Under the pieces are notes generated by a model. It saw only the letters and a list, made by a program, of their open reading frames with translations. It did not search any database and had not been told where the DNA came from. 64,000 nt of DNA from JBBROS01 sp965213855 (GTDB lineage: Bacteria > Pseudomonadota > Alphaproteobacteria > Acetobacterales > Acetobacteraceae). Position numbers and translations under genes: made by a program. The stretch lies in assembly GCA_965213855.1 (NCBI GenBank), contig CBDCAA010000011.1:558001-622000 (forward strand), in the 5' to 3' direction. How positions within the stretch are numbered: the stretch's first letter is position 1; every line of letters starts with the position of its first letter. Positions 24,366 through 34,829 of this stretch are shown here, in pieces.

Positions 24366-24875
24366 ATGCGACATCTGAACGAACGAGAATGTGCGAGAGG
24401 GTCCGGCGAAGACGGCACGGCGTCTGCCCGGGTGATCGTTCTTGCCGCCCGGCGGCCGCCGCCCGCTCCATCGGACGGTGTAGGCCGGACCGACAGCCCG
24501 AGCCCGGCCCTCGTCTTGCAATTCGGGCTCCACTTCACGGTGTCCGATTATGCTGCCCTGGCGACGTGGGCTGCCGACTTGGCCCACGGCTACGACCGGA
24601 TGCATGTGGAGCGGGGCTTGGCCGGCGACACGGCACGGGCGAGCTATGCGCTCGTCTACCTGCCGGAACACGCCTGGTCGACCTGGGGCGTCACGCGGCG
24701 GGAGGGCTGCATCGAGGTGTGGCGCTGCGCCACGGGGCAAACGGTCGGACGGCATTCACAGATGGCGGATGCGCTCGCGTCGCTGCCGCACGCGACCGAG
24801 CATCGTCGTGTGGCGCCGCCCGGCCCCGAGCGGGCGAGACCGAGCAACCGCTGCCACCGTCAAGGAACTTGCTAA
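24366..24875 (+). CDS. Hypothetical protein (169 aa)
   Basis: I do not recognise a named family. The N-terminal ~55 residues are Arg/Pro/Ser-rich and probably disordered. A compact domain follows at about 55-150 (VLQFGLHFTVSDYAALATWAADLAHGYDRMHVERG, then YALVYLPEHAWSTWGVTRREGCIEVWRCATG), rich in Trp and His, with a basic Cys-containing tail. No signal peptide or membrane span is seen. The ATG at 24366 is the first plausible start, with AAAGAG about 9 nt upstream. It is divergent from the LuxR-type regulator, with tRNA-Cys downstream on the other strand. Confidence 0.6.
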   Translation: MRHLNERECARGSGEDGTASARVIVLAARRPPPAPSDGVGRTDSPSPALVLQFGLHFTVSDYAALATWAADLAHGYDRMHVERGLAGDTARASYALVYLPEHAWSTWGVTRREGCIEVWRCATGQTVGRHSQMADALASLPHATEHRRVAPPGPERARPSNRCHRQGTC

Positions 24876-24915
24876 GGACGGAAAGGCGCGCCGGACGGTC
24901 GTCACGGTGCAATGC

Positions 24916-24989
24916 TGGAGGTCCGGGCCGGAATCGAACCGGCATTCGAGGATTTGCAGTCCTCTGCATCACCACTCTGCCACCGGACC
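24916..24989 (-). tRNA. tRNA-Cys (anticodon GCA), CCA encoded
   Basis: Read on the minus strand this gives a complete cloverleaf of 74 nt. The acceptor arm is GGTCCGG/CCGGACC with discriminator T and an encoded CCA. The anticodon stem is GAGGA/TCCTC with loop CTGCAAA (anticodon GCA), and the T arm is GCCGG/CCGGC around TTCGATT. It is the only RNA gene found in the window. Confidence 0.96.
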
Positions 24990-25023
24990 CCCGGGGCGCG
25001 GCCGATGGCCGCGGCGATCGGGG

Positions 25024-25052
25024 CTTATCCACGGCGTCGGGCGCCGGGTCAA
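25024..25052 (-). promoter_or_regulatory. Sigma-70-type promoter of tRNA-Cys
   Basis: On the minus strand TTGACC (25047-25052) and GATAAG (25024-25029) are separated by exactly 17 nt. The start of transcription would be near 25017, about 28 nt before the mature tRNA 5' end. A 7-bp hairpin (24997-25013, loop GAT) sits in the 5' leader. Confidence 0.6.
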
Positions 25053-25065
25053 GCCGCGGGGCGGC

Positions 25066-25095
25066 TTGGCAGGCCAGGGCTGTGGCACCTATAAG
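25066..25095 (+). promoter_or_regulatory. Promoter of pcm, placed for a leaderless transcript
   Basis: TTGGCA (25066-25071) and TATAAG (25090-25095) are 18 nt apart. The expected transcription start falls at 25101-25104, on the GTG or ATG start codon, so the mRNA would have little or no leader. The promoter is back-to-back with that of tRNA-Cys. Confidence 0.5.
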
Positions 25096-25100
25096 GGCCC

Positions 25101-25808
25101 GTGATGAACGAAGCCTCCCGCGGACCGGTGCGCGGCCAACCGAACGACGAGTTTGCCGCCGCGCGGGACCGCATGGTGGACGGGCAGGTGCGGCCGAACA
25201 AGGTGATCGACCCGCGCATCATCCAAGCGATGCGGCGGCTGCCGCGTGAGCGTTTCGTGCCGGCGGCTCTGGCCAGCCGGGCCTATGCGGACGATGCGGT
25301 GCGGCTGCCGGGCGGGCGGGCATTGATGGAGCCGATGGTGATCGCGCGCCTGGTTCAGGTGCTGCGGACGCGGGACAAGGAGCGTGGCCTGGTCGTCGGA
25401 GCAGGCTCCGGGTACGGCGCCGCGCTGCTCGATGCGTGCGGGGCAACGGTGACGGCGCTGGAGGACGACGCCGGGTTGCTGGCCCTGGCGCGGGCGGTGC
25501 TGCCGGCCGTGGCCCCGGGTGTCACGTTGGTCGAGGGCCCTGTCGCGGCGGGGTGGCCCGGCGGCGCGCCATACGATTTCATTCTGATCGAGGGCGCGGT
25601 CACCGAGTTGCCCAGTGTGCTGGCCGGGCAGTTGCAGCCGCATGGCCGGGTGGCGGCGGTGATGGCGCAGCCGGGCGGGCCCGGTCAGGGCATGGTGGCG
25701 GAGCTCGTGCACGTCGGCGCCGAGACGCGGCTGCGGGCGCAGCCGTTTTTCGACTGCAACACGCCCATGCTGCCGCAACTGCGGGCCCGGCCTGCTTTCA
25801 GTTTCTAG
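25101..25808 (+). CDS. pcm: Protein-L-isoaspartate O-methyltransferase family protein
   Basis: The 235-residue protein matches the PCMT family: DRMVDGQVRPNKVIDPRIIQAM at the N-terminus, RERFVPAALASRAYAD, and the SAM-binding motif GAGSGYG at 100-106. PCMT repairs isoaspartyl damage by methylation, but alphaproteobacterial members next to tolC are often divergent. Here the usual E-I-G-T-G-SGY is changed to VVGAGSGYG. The start may be GTG 25101 or ATG 25104; there is no ribosome site, and a promoter -10 box ends 5 nt upstream. It is followed on the same strand by the TolC gene. Confidence 0.88.
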   Translation: MMNEASRGPVRGQPNDEFAAARDRMVDGQVRPNKVIDPRIIQAMRRLPRERFVPAALASRAYADDAVRLPGGRALMEPMVIARLVQVLRTRDKERGLVVGAGSGYGAALLDACGATVTALEDDAGLLALARAVLPAVAPGVTLVEGPVAAGWPGGAPYDFILIEGAVTELPSVLAGQLQPHGRVAAVMAQPGGPGQGMVAELVHVGAETRLRAQPFFDCNTPMLPQLRARPAFSF

Positions 25809-25906
25809 TGGCGGCGATCTTGTGCCAGAGTGGGTCTGCCGGCGCGGTTCGGTAACCAATCGTCAACCATTCTGGGGCAGGGTTGGCGATACAGGTGGGG
25901 ATGACC

Positions 25907-27304
25907 ATGCACCGACGCTTTGGGTTGTTGTTGGCGGCGATCGCCGTTGTGTCCGGGCGGCCGGCCCTGGCGCAACCGCGCACGCTGCAGGATGCGCTGT
26001 CGGCTGCGTATGCCAACAACCCGACCCTGCAGACAGCGCGGGCGCAGCTCCGCGCGACGGACGAGAACGTGCCGCAGGCTCTCGCGGGCTGGCGGCCGAC
26101 GGTCGCCCTTGCGGGCTCGGTCGGCTACGCGGATGGCAGCTTCCGCAGCGCGACCCGGGGCAGCAACGGTCCGACCACCGGGCGCAACAACCGGGACATC
26201 TTCACCGAGCAAGCGACGGCGACCCAGCCGATCTACCGCGGCGGCGCCACCCGGGCGGGCACGAACCGGGCAGACAACCAGGTCTTCGGCCAGCGCGCCC
26301 GCCTGCTCGCGACCGAGCAGCAGGTGTTCACCGACACGATCAACGCCTACGTCGGCGTGATCCAGGCGCAGCAGGTGCTGCAGCTCAACATCAACAACGA
26401 GCAGGTTTTGGCGCGGCAGTTGCAGGCGACCAACGACCGGTTCCGGGTCGGCGAGATCACGCGGACGGACGTGGCCCAGGCCGAAGCGGCGCTGGCCGGC
26501 GCCCGGGCGACCCGGCAATCGGCAGAGGGCAACCTGCAATCGACCCGTGCGACGTATCTGCGTGAAGTGGGCGAATTACCCGACCAGTTGATCGAGCCGC
26601 AGCCGATCAAGCTGCCGATCCGCAACCAGGCGGAGGTGGTGCAGCTGGCGGCGGCCAACAATCCGAACGTGATCGCGACGCTGTTCGACGATGCGGCTGC
26701 CAAGGACAACATCGACCTGCAGTTCAGCGCGCTGATGCCGCAAGTCAGCGTGCAGGCGCAGGCGGCCCGGTCCGACAACTCCACGATCTATGGCCAGCGC
26801 TCGATTGGCGGTCAGGTGCTGCTGAACGCGACCGTACCGATCTACCAGGGAGGCGCGGAGTATTCGCGGGTGCGGCAGGCCCGGCAGCAGGAACAGCAGG
26901 CGCGCAAGACGGTCGAGGACACGCGGCGGCAGGCGGTGCAGCAGGCGACGCAGGCCTGGGAGACGTTGCTTGCGACCCGGGCGCAGATCGACAGCGACCG
27001 GGCGCAGATCCGCGCCAACCAGATCGCGCTCGAAGGCACGCAGCGCGAAGCGATCGTCGGCAGCCGGACGACGCTGGACGTGCTGAACGCCGAGCAGACC
27101 TTGCTGAACTCGCGCGTGACGCTGGTGCAGAATCTCGCGACGTTGATCATCAACAGCTACAATGTGGCGGCCGCAATCGGGCGGCTGACCGCGCGGGACC
27201 TGAACCTGAACGTGCCGCTCTATGACGAGACCGCCTACTACAATGCGGTCCGTGACCGGCTGTTCGGGACGGGCGACTATGCGACGGGACAGCCGGGCCG
27301 ATGA
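25907..27304 (+). CDS. tolC: TolC-family outer-membrane channel protein
   Basis: From the ATG at 25907 (GGTGGGGA 5 nt upstream) the product is 465 residues with a signal peptide (FGLLLAAIAVVSGRPALAQ). Two outer-membrane-efflux repeats follow, each with long alpha-helical coiled segments: TLQDALSAAYANNPTLQTARAQLRA, then ARQQEQQARKTVEDTRRQ and REAIVGSRTTLDVLNAEQTLLNS. It should form the trimeric outer-membrane duct for type I secretion or RND efflux partners, which are not in the window. In-frame TTG 25883 and ATG 25901 are alternative starts. Its stop overlaps the start of the PopZ-like gene. Confidence 0.92.
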   Translation: MHRRFGLLLAAIAVVSGRPALAQPRTLQDALSAAYANNPTLQTARAQLRATDENVPQALAGWRPTVALAGSVGYADGSFRSATRGSNGPTTGRNNRDIFTEQATATQPIYRGGATRAGTNRADNQVFGQRARLLATEQQVFTDTINAYVGVIQAQQVLQLNINNEQVLARQLQATNDRFRVGEITRTDVAQAEAALAGARATRQSAEGNLQSTRATYLREVGELPDQLIEPQPIKLPIRNQAEVVQLAAANNPNVIATLFDDAAAKDNIDLQFSALMPQVSVQAQAARSDNSTIYGQRSIGGQVLLNATVPIYQGGAEYSRVRQARQQEQQARKTVEDTRRQAVQQATQAWETLLATRAQIDSDRAQIRANQIALEGTQREAIVGSRTTLDVLNAEQTLLNSRVTLVQNLATLIINSYNVAAAIGRLTARDLNLNVPLYDETAYYNAVRDRLFGTGDYATGQPGR

Positions 27305-27855
27305 GCAGCGCGAGTGACGCACCTGGACCTGCGCCGCACGAGCCGGGCAGTCCAGACCCGTCGATGGAAGACATTCTCGCGTCGATCCGCCGCATCCTGA
27401 ACGAGGAGGAGGCGGCGCCACCGGACCAAGGTTCGAATGCGCATGCCGAGAGCCGGGCCGACCCGGTCGCGCGAAATGCCGAGGTGCTGGAGCTGGACCA
27501 TTCGATGATGCTTCCCGAGTCAGAGCCGGCCCCGCCGGCCCCGATCCATAGCTCCGCGCCTGAGCCGGCCATGGACACCGGGGCGCCAATGGCGGCGCCG
27601 ACGACAACGCCGCAAACGCCCGCCTTGGTCGCGCCAGCGGCCGCCGCGGCGGCCGCGCAATCGGTCGGCGCGCTCATGCGGACTCTCGCGACCGAACGCA
27701 GCACCCAGGTCCATCGAGCCGGTCCGACGATCGAAGACCTGGTGCGTGAGGAGGTCCGGCCCTTGCTGAAGGAATGGCTCGACGCTCATTTGCCGCCGAT
27801 GGTCGAGCGGCTGGTGCGGGCCGAGATCGAGCGTGTCGTGAGCCGGATGACGTAG
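27301..27855 (+). CDS. popZ: PopZ/DUF2497-family polar organising protein
   Basis: The 184-residue protein has the two conserved ends of the family: the N-terminal helix SMEDILASIRRILNEEEAAPP at about 21-41 and the C-terminal oligomerisation region IEDLVREEVRPLLKEWLD, then LPPMVERLVRAEIERVVSRM. They are joined by a Pro/Ala-rich, acidic disordered linker, as in Caulobacter PopZ. In that organism PopZ forms a polar condensate that anchors the centromere and recruits cell-cycle kinases; the same role here is inferred. It overlaps tolC by 4 bases and lies upstream of valS, a neighbourhood I recall as common in Alphaproteobacteria. Confidence 0.9.
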   Translation: MSSASDAPGPAPHEPGSPDPSMEDILASIRRILNEEEAAPPDQGSNAHAESRADPVARNAEVLELDHSMMLPESEPAPPAPIHSSAPEPAMDTGAPMAAPTTTPQTPALVAPAAAAAAAQSVGALMRTLATERSTQVHRAGPTIEDLVREEVRPLLKEWLDAHLPPMVERLVRAEIERVVSRMT

Positions 27856-27863
27856 CAGCCTGT

Positions 27864-27897
27864 CACGGCGCCATCGCGCGCCTGAGATGGCGCCGTG
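27864..27897 (+). terminator. Perfect 12-bp hairpin after popZ
   Basis: CACGGCGCCATC (27864-27875) and GATGGCGCCGTG (27886-27897) are exact complements around a 10-base loop. It lies 9 nt after the popZ stop, with no T-run. It probably terminates the pcm-tolC-popZ transcripts ahead of the separate valS promoter. Confidence 0.65.
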
Positions 27898-27911
27898 CGG
27901 GTCGATGGGGG

Positions 27912-27939
27912 TTGCGCGCCCGGGGTCCTCGGCTAGAAC
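27912..27939 (+). promoter_or_regulatory. Candidate valS promoter, placed for a leaderless transcript
   Basis: TTGCGC (27912-27917) and TAGAAC (27934-27939) are 16 nt apart. The valS ATG at 27946 is 7 nt after the -10 box, at the expected transcription start. There is no Shine-Dalgarno sequence before the ATG, which fits leaderless initiation. Confidence 0.4.
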
Positions 27940-27945
27940 CGCGCA

Positions 27946-30624
<2,679 letters not shown>

Positions 30625-30841
30625 TGCGTGACGATGCTGCCATCCTTGCCCCGGGTCCCGGCATTCATCTTGAGTCGGTCATTGCGCCGAAGGCGATCTT
30701 TCGCGCTTAGCTTCGTCCCGAGGGGGCCTGCGCGTGCGGCCGATGGGTGGATGGGCCGCAACGGAGGCACGGCGATGATTTGCGCAGAGGCCGCATCATG
30801 TCGCATGGTCTGCCCAACAGACGACAGGCCGGGAGACGCGC

Positions 30842-31045
30842 GTGACGACCGTTCAGAGCGAAGTTTTCGAGGCATTTCGGGACATCGGAGTGGCTGAGGA
30901 CAAGGCGCTCAAGGCGGCGTCGGCGTCGAGCAGGCGTGACGAGGATGTCGTTATGCTGTCGAAAGACATGACCGTCGTGAAGTGGATGATGGGATTCGTT
31001 TTGGCATTCCAAGTCGCAATTTTCGTCAAGGAGTTTGTCCGTTGA
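30842..31045 (+). CDS. Small membrane-anchored hypothetical protein (67 aa)
   Basis: The product starts at GTG 30842, with GGGAGA 6 nt upstream. A charged helical head (VFEAFRDIGVAEDKALKAASASSRRDEDVVMLSKDM) is followed by one C-terminal membrane span (WMMGFVLAFQVAIFVKEFV). The layout resembles short relatives of DUF1640-type coiled-coil/membrane proteins, in which a helix precedes a VLKWMxGF-type anchor, as VVKWMMGF does here. Function is unknown. It ends 38 nt before ilvD on the same strand. Confidence 0.6.
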   Translation: MTTVQSEVFEAFRDIGVAEDKALKAASASSRRDEDVVMLSKDMTVVKWMMGFVLAFQVAIFVKEFVR

Positions 31046-31082
31046 AGCGAAGCGGCGTGTTCGAGCTGATTGGGAAAGGATC

Positions 31083-32807
31083 ATGTTGAAGAAGCGCTGG
31101 GACAAGTCGCGGATGCCGTCGCGGCATGTGACGGAGGGGCCGGAGCGGGCGCCGCATCGGAGTTATTACTATGCGATGGGGCTGAGCGAGGACGAGATCA
31201 ACCAGCCGTTCGTCGGCGTGGCGACGTGCTGGAACGAGGCGGCGCCGTGCAACATCGCATTGAGCCGGCAGGCGCAGAGCGTGAAGCGGGGGGTGAAGGA
31301 GGGCGGCGGGACGCCGCGGGAGTTCACGACGATCACGGTCACGGACGGGATCGCGATGGGGCACCAAGGGATGAAGAGCTCGCTGGTGTCGCGCGAGGTG
31401 ATCGCCGACAGCGTCGAGCTGACGATGCGGGGGCATTGCTACGACGCGCTGGTCGGGCTGGCGGGATGCGACAAGAGCCTGCCGGGCATGATGATGGCGA
31501 TGCTGCGGCTGAACGTGCCGAGCGTGTTCATGTATGGCGGCTCGATCCTGCCGGGCACGTTCAAGGGGCGGGACGTGACGGTGGTGGACGTGTTCGAGGC
31601 CGTGGGCCAGCACGCGGCGGGGAACATGAGCGACGCGGACCTGCACGAGCTGGAGTGCGTGGCCTGCCCGAGCGCCGGCGCCTGCGGCGGCCAGTTCACG
31701 GCGAACACGATGGCGACGGTCAGCGAGGCGATCGGGCTCGCGCTGCCGGGCTCGGCTGGGGCGCCAGCGCCGTACGAGGATCGGGACCGCTGGGCGATGG
31801 AGAGCGGCAAGGCGGTCATGGCGCTGCTGGAGAGCGGGCTGCGGCCACGGGACATCGTGACGATGCGGGCGCTTGAGAACGCGGCCGTCGTCGTGGCGGC
31901 GACGGGGGGCAGCACGAATGCCGGGCTACATTTGCCGGCGATGGCGCATGAGGCCGGGCTGCGGTTCACCATGGACGACGTGCTGCAGATCATGCGCCGC
32001 ACTCCTTACATCGCGGACCTCAAGCCGGGCGGGAAGTACGTCGCGTTCGACGTGCACAAGGTTGGCGGCATCCCGGTGATCCTGAAGTCCTTGCTCGATG
32101 GCGGGCTGCTGCACGGCGACTGCATCACCGTCACGGGCAAGACCCTGGCGGAGAACTTGAAAGACGTCGTGTTCCCGGCGGACCAAGACGTGGTCTACAC
32201 CGTACAGAACCCGATCACGGCCACGGGCGGCGTCGTCGGGTTGCGCGGCAACCTGGCGCCCGAGGGCGGGATCGTGAAGGTCGCCGGCATGAAGGTGCAG
32301 CAGTTCGAGGGCTCGGCGCTCTGCTTCGACAGCGAGGAGGAGGCGTTCGCCGCCGTCGACGCGCGCGCCTATAAGAAAGGCGACGTGATCGTCATCCGCT
32401 ACGAGGGGCCGAAGGGCGGCCCGGGCATGCGCGAGATGCTGTCGACGACCAGCGCCATCTACGGGCAGGGCATGGGCGAGGATGTGGCATTGATCACGGA
32501 CGGCCGGTTCAGCGGCGCCACGCGCGGCTTCTGCGTCGGGCACGTGGGGCCGGAGGCGGCGGTCGGCGGGCCGATCGCGTTGTTGCAGAACGGCGATCGC
32601 ATCCGGCTGGACGCGGTGGCCGGCACGATCGAGGTCTTGCTCAGCGACGAGGAGTTGGCGGCCCGGCGCGCGGCCTGGACCCCGCGCGGCACCGACTACA
32701 ACAGCGGCGCGATCTGGAAATACGCGCAGACCGTCGGCCCGGCGCATCTGGGTGCCGTGACCAACCCCGGAGGCGCTGCGGAGACGCACTGCTACGCCGA
32801 CATCTGA
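31083..32807 (+). CDS. ilvD: Dihydroxy-acid dehydratase
   Basis: The 574-residue enzyme dehydrates 2,3-dihydroxy-isovalerate and -methylvalerate in valine/isoleucine synthesis. Iron-sulfur ligands appear as C56 (NEAAPCN), C129 (GCDKSLPG) and C201 (CPSAGACGG). DKS and the C-terminal PKGGPGMREML and DGRFSGATRG motifs are present. The IlvD/Edd family also contains sugar-acid dehydratases. The length and CNEAAPCN opening favour IlvD, but the nearby uptake/catabolic genes leave sugar-acid dehydration possible. The ATG at 31083 has GGGAAAGGA just upstream; the frame is open to 31035. TctB starts 10 nt after the stop. Confidence 0.9.
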   Translation: MLKKRWDKSRMPSRHVTEGPERAPHRSYYYAMGLSEDEINQPFVGVATCWNEAAPCNIALSRQAQSVKRGVKEGGGTPREFTTITVTDGIAMGHQGMKSSLVSREVIADSVELTMRGHCYDALVGLAGCDKSLPGMMMAMLRLNVPSVFMYGGSILPGTFKGRDVTVVDVFEAVGQHAAGNMSDADLHELECVACPSAGACGGQFTANTMATVSEAIGLALPGSAGAPAPYEDRDRWAMESGKAVMALLESGLRPRDIVTMRALENAAVVVAATGGSTNAGLHLPAMAHEAGLRFTMDDVLQIMRRTPYIADLKPGGKYVAFDVHKVGGIPVILKSLLDGGLLHGDCITVTGKTLAENLKDVVFPADQDVVYTVQNPITATGGVVGLRGNLAPEGGIVKVAGMKVQQFEGSALCFDSEEEAFAAVDARAYKKGDVIVIRYEGPKGGPGMREMLSTTSAIYGQGMGEDVALITDGRFSGATRGFCVGHVGPEAAVGGPIALLQNGDRIRLDAVAGTIEVLLSDEELAARRAAWTPRGTDYNSGAIWKYAQTVGPAHLGAVTNPGGAAETHCYADI

Positions 32808-32817
32808 ACCACACCTC

Positions 32818-33291
32818 GTGCTCGGGTCGATCAAGCGGCACCAAGACCGCTATGCCGGCGGCCTGATCGGGCTGGTCGGGCTGCTCGTCGCCGGCGTCGC
32901 CGCGACCTATTCGGTCGGCACGCTACGGGCGATGGGGCCGGGCTTCTTTCCCCTCACTCTTGGCGTGATCATGACGGGGCTCGGCGTGCTGATCGCATTC
33001 TCCGCCCGCGGCAGCGAGCCCGATCCGCACGGCCCCGAGGGGCTCGACCACCCGGAGGTGCGGGGCTGGCTGTGCATCCTGGGCGGCGTGATCGCCTTCA
33101 TCGTGCTGGCGGAGCGGGCCGGGTTGGCGCCCGCGACCTTCGGCTGCGTGTTCATCGCCGCCATGGGCGACCGCGCGGCGACGGTGCGCACGTCGTTCGT
33201 GCTGGCGCTGGCCGTCTCCGCCGCGGGAGTGCTGCTGTTCCACTACGGGCTGCGGGTCCAATTGGCGCCGTTCGCTTGGAAATGGGGATGA
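32818..33291 (+). CDS. tctB: Tripartite tricarboxylate transporter small membrane subunit TctB
   Basis: The 157-residue protein starts at GTG 32818 and has four hydrophobic spans (GGLIGLVGLLVAGVAATY, GFFPLTLGVIMTGLGVLIAF, WLCILGGVIAFIVLAERAG and FVLALAVSAAGVLLFHYGL). The motif GTLRAMGPGFFP is characteristic of TctB. In TTT systems TctB and the large TctA form the membrane unit that takes substrate from a periplasmic TctC-type (Bug) protein, using ion gradients. TctA overlaps its 3' end. No TctC gene lies within the window. Confidence 0.88.
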   Translation: MLGSIKRHQDRYAGGLIGLVGLLVAGVAATYSVGTLRAMGPGFFPLTLGVIMTGLGVLIAFSARGSEPDPHGPEGLDHPEVRGWLCILGGVIAFIVLAERAGLAPATFGCVFIAAMGDRAATVRTSFVLALAVSAAGVLLFHYGLRVQLAPFAWKWG

Positions 33292-34784
33292 CCGGGACGG
33301 CGCTGGCGGACCTGTGGCACGGGTTCGGGGTCGCGTTGCTGCCGCAGAACTTCTTCGCCTGCCTGCTGGGCGTGGTGCTGGGCAACGTCGTCGGCGTGCT
33401 GCCCGGGATGGGGGTGATGGCGGCGATCTCGATCCTGCTGCCGCTGACGTTCGCGATGCCGCCGGTGGCCGCCATCCTGATGCTGTCCGGCATCTACTAC
33501 GGCGCGCAGTATGGCGGGGCTATCTGCTCGATCCTGCTCAACCTGCCGTGCCATCCGCCGCACGCGGTGACGTGCCTGGACGGCTATCCGCTGACGCTGC
33601 AGGGCAAGGGCGGCACCGCGCTCGGCATCACGATCCTCGCCTCGTTCGTCGGCGCGTCGTTCGGGATTACGGAGATGATCTTCTTCGCGCCGGTTCTGGT
33701 GCGGGTCGCGCTGCGGTTCGGCCCGGCGGAGATCTGTTCCTTGATGCTGCTCGGCTTGCTGGCCGGGTCGACCCTGGCGCGCGGGTCGGCGCTGAAGGGC
33801 GTCGCGATGACGGTGCTCGGCCTCGTGCTGGGGATTGTCGGCACGGATGTGACGACGGGGTTCGAGCGGTTCAGCTTCGGCGTGCCGGATCTGTCGGACG
33901 GGATCGAGATCGTGTCGCTTGCGCTCGGGCTGTTCGGGATCGCGGAGTTCTTGAAAAGCGTGAACCGGATCGCGCCGGTGGGCGGCGGCCGATTGCGGCT
34001 CGGCTGGCGCGACATGGCGCCGAGCCGGGCGGACCTGCGGACGGCGGCGTTCCCGATCGTGCGCGGCACACTGATCGGCAGCCTGTGCGCACTGATCCCC
34101 GGGACCGGGCCGACGATCGCGTCGTTCGTCTCCTACGCAGCGGAAAAGAAGCTGTCGCGCACGCCGGAGCGGTTCGGACGTGGGGCGATCGCGGGGGTGG
34201 CGGCGCCCGAGGCGTCGACGCACTCGTCGGTGCAGGGGGACTTCATCCCGACGATGAGCCTCGGCATTCCCGGCGACGCGGTGATGGCGCTGCTGCTGGC
34301 GGCCCTCACCATCCAGGGAATAACGCCGGGGCCGCAGCTGATCAGCCAGCACCCGGACATCTTCTGGGGGCTGATCGCGAGCTTCTGGGTCGGCAACATC
34401 CTGCTGGTGCTGCTGAACGTGCCGCTGATCGGCGTCTGGGTGAAGCTGCTCGCGATCCCCTACAAATACCTCTATCCGAGCGCCCTGTTTTTCGTCTGCA
34501 TCGGCGTCTACAGCACCAACAACAGCCTGTTCCAAGTGGGCGAGGCGCTGGCGATCGGTGCGGCGGGATACGTGCTGCTGCTGCTCGGCTTCCACCCGGC
34601 GCCGGTGCTGCTGGGTTTCGTGCTGGGGCCACGGTTCGAGGAGAACTTCCGCCGCGCGCTGCTGCTGTCCAAGGGCGACCTGATGGTGTTCGTGCAGCGC
34701 CCGATCAGCGCAGCGTTCCTGGGCGTGGCCGCGTTGCTGGTGGCGGCGCAGCTCTATGTGCATTGGCGCCGGCGGCGGCTTTGA
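33288..34784 (+). CDS. tctA: Tripartite tricarboxylate transporter large membrane subunit TctA
   Basis: The 498-residue membrane protein has about 11-12 spans and the TctA signatures GNVVGVLPGMGVMAAISILLP, YGAQYGGAICSILLNLPCHP and LCALIPGTGPTIASFVSYAAEKKLSR, then the mirrored second-half motif ASTHSSVQGDFIPTMSLGIPGD. TctA forms the substrate channel for carboxylates. The ATG at 33288 overlaps the tctB stop (ATGA); an in-frame ATG at 33282 would add two residues. The substrate is unknown; the neighbouring hydroxy-acid dehydrogenase and dehydratase suggest a hydroxy- or sugar-acid. Confidence 0.9.
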   Translation: MTGTALADLWHGFGVALLPQNFFACLLGVVLGNVVGVLPGMGVMAAISILLPLTFAMPPVAAILMLSGIYYGAQYGGAICSILLNLPCHPPHAVTCLDGYPLTLQGKGGTALGITILASFVGASFGITEMIFFAPVLVRVALRFGPAEICSLMLLGLLAGSTLARGSALKGVAMTVLGLVLGIVGTDVTTGFERFSFGVPDLSDGIEIVSLALGLFGIAEFLKSVNRIAPVGGGRLRLGWRDMAPSRADLRTAAFPIVRGTLIGSLCALIPGTGPTIASFVSYAAEKKLSRTPERFGRGAIAGVAAPEASTHSSVQGDFIPTMSLGIPGDAVMALLLAALTIQGITPGPQLISQHPDIFWGLIASFWVGNILLVLLNVPLIGVWVKLLAIPYKYLYPSALFFVCIGVYSTNNSLFQVGEALAIGAAGYVLLLLGFHPAPVLLGFVLGPRFEENFRRALLLSKGDLMVFVQRPISAAFLGVAALLVAAQLYVHWRRRRL

Positions 34785-34829
34785 CGTCCGGCCGCGCCCG
34801 CCACACGATGTAGCCCGGGAGGATCAGCG

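Noticed and set aside
30775..30897. Short frame starting at ATG 30775 with GGAGG upstream
   Set aside because: It overlaps the 67-aa membrane protein gene in another frame, has erratic Cys/Arg/Ser composition and no recognisable feature.
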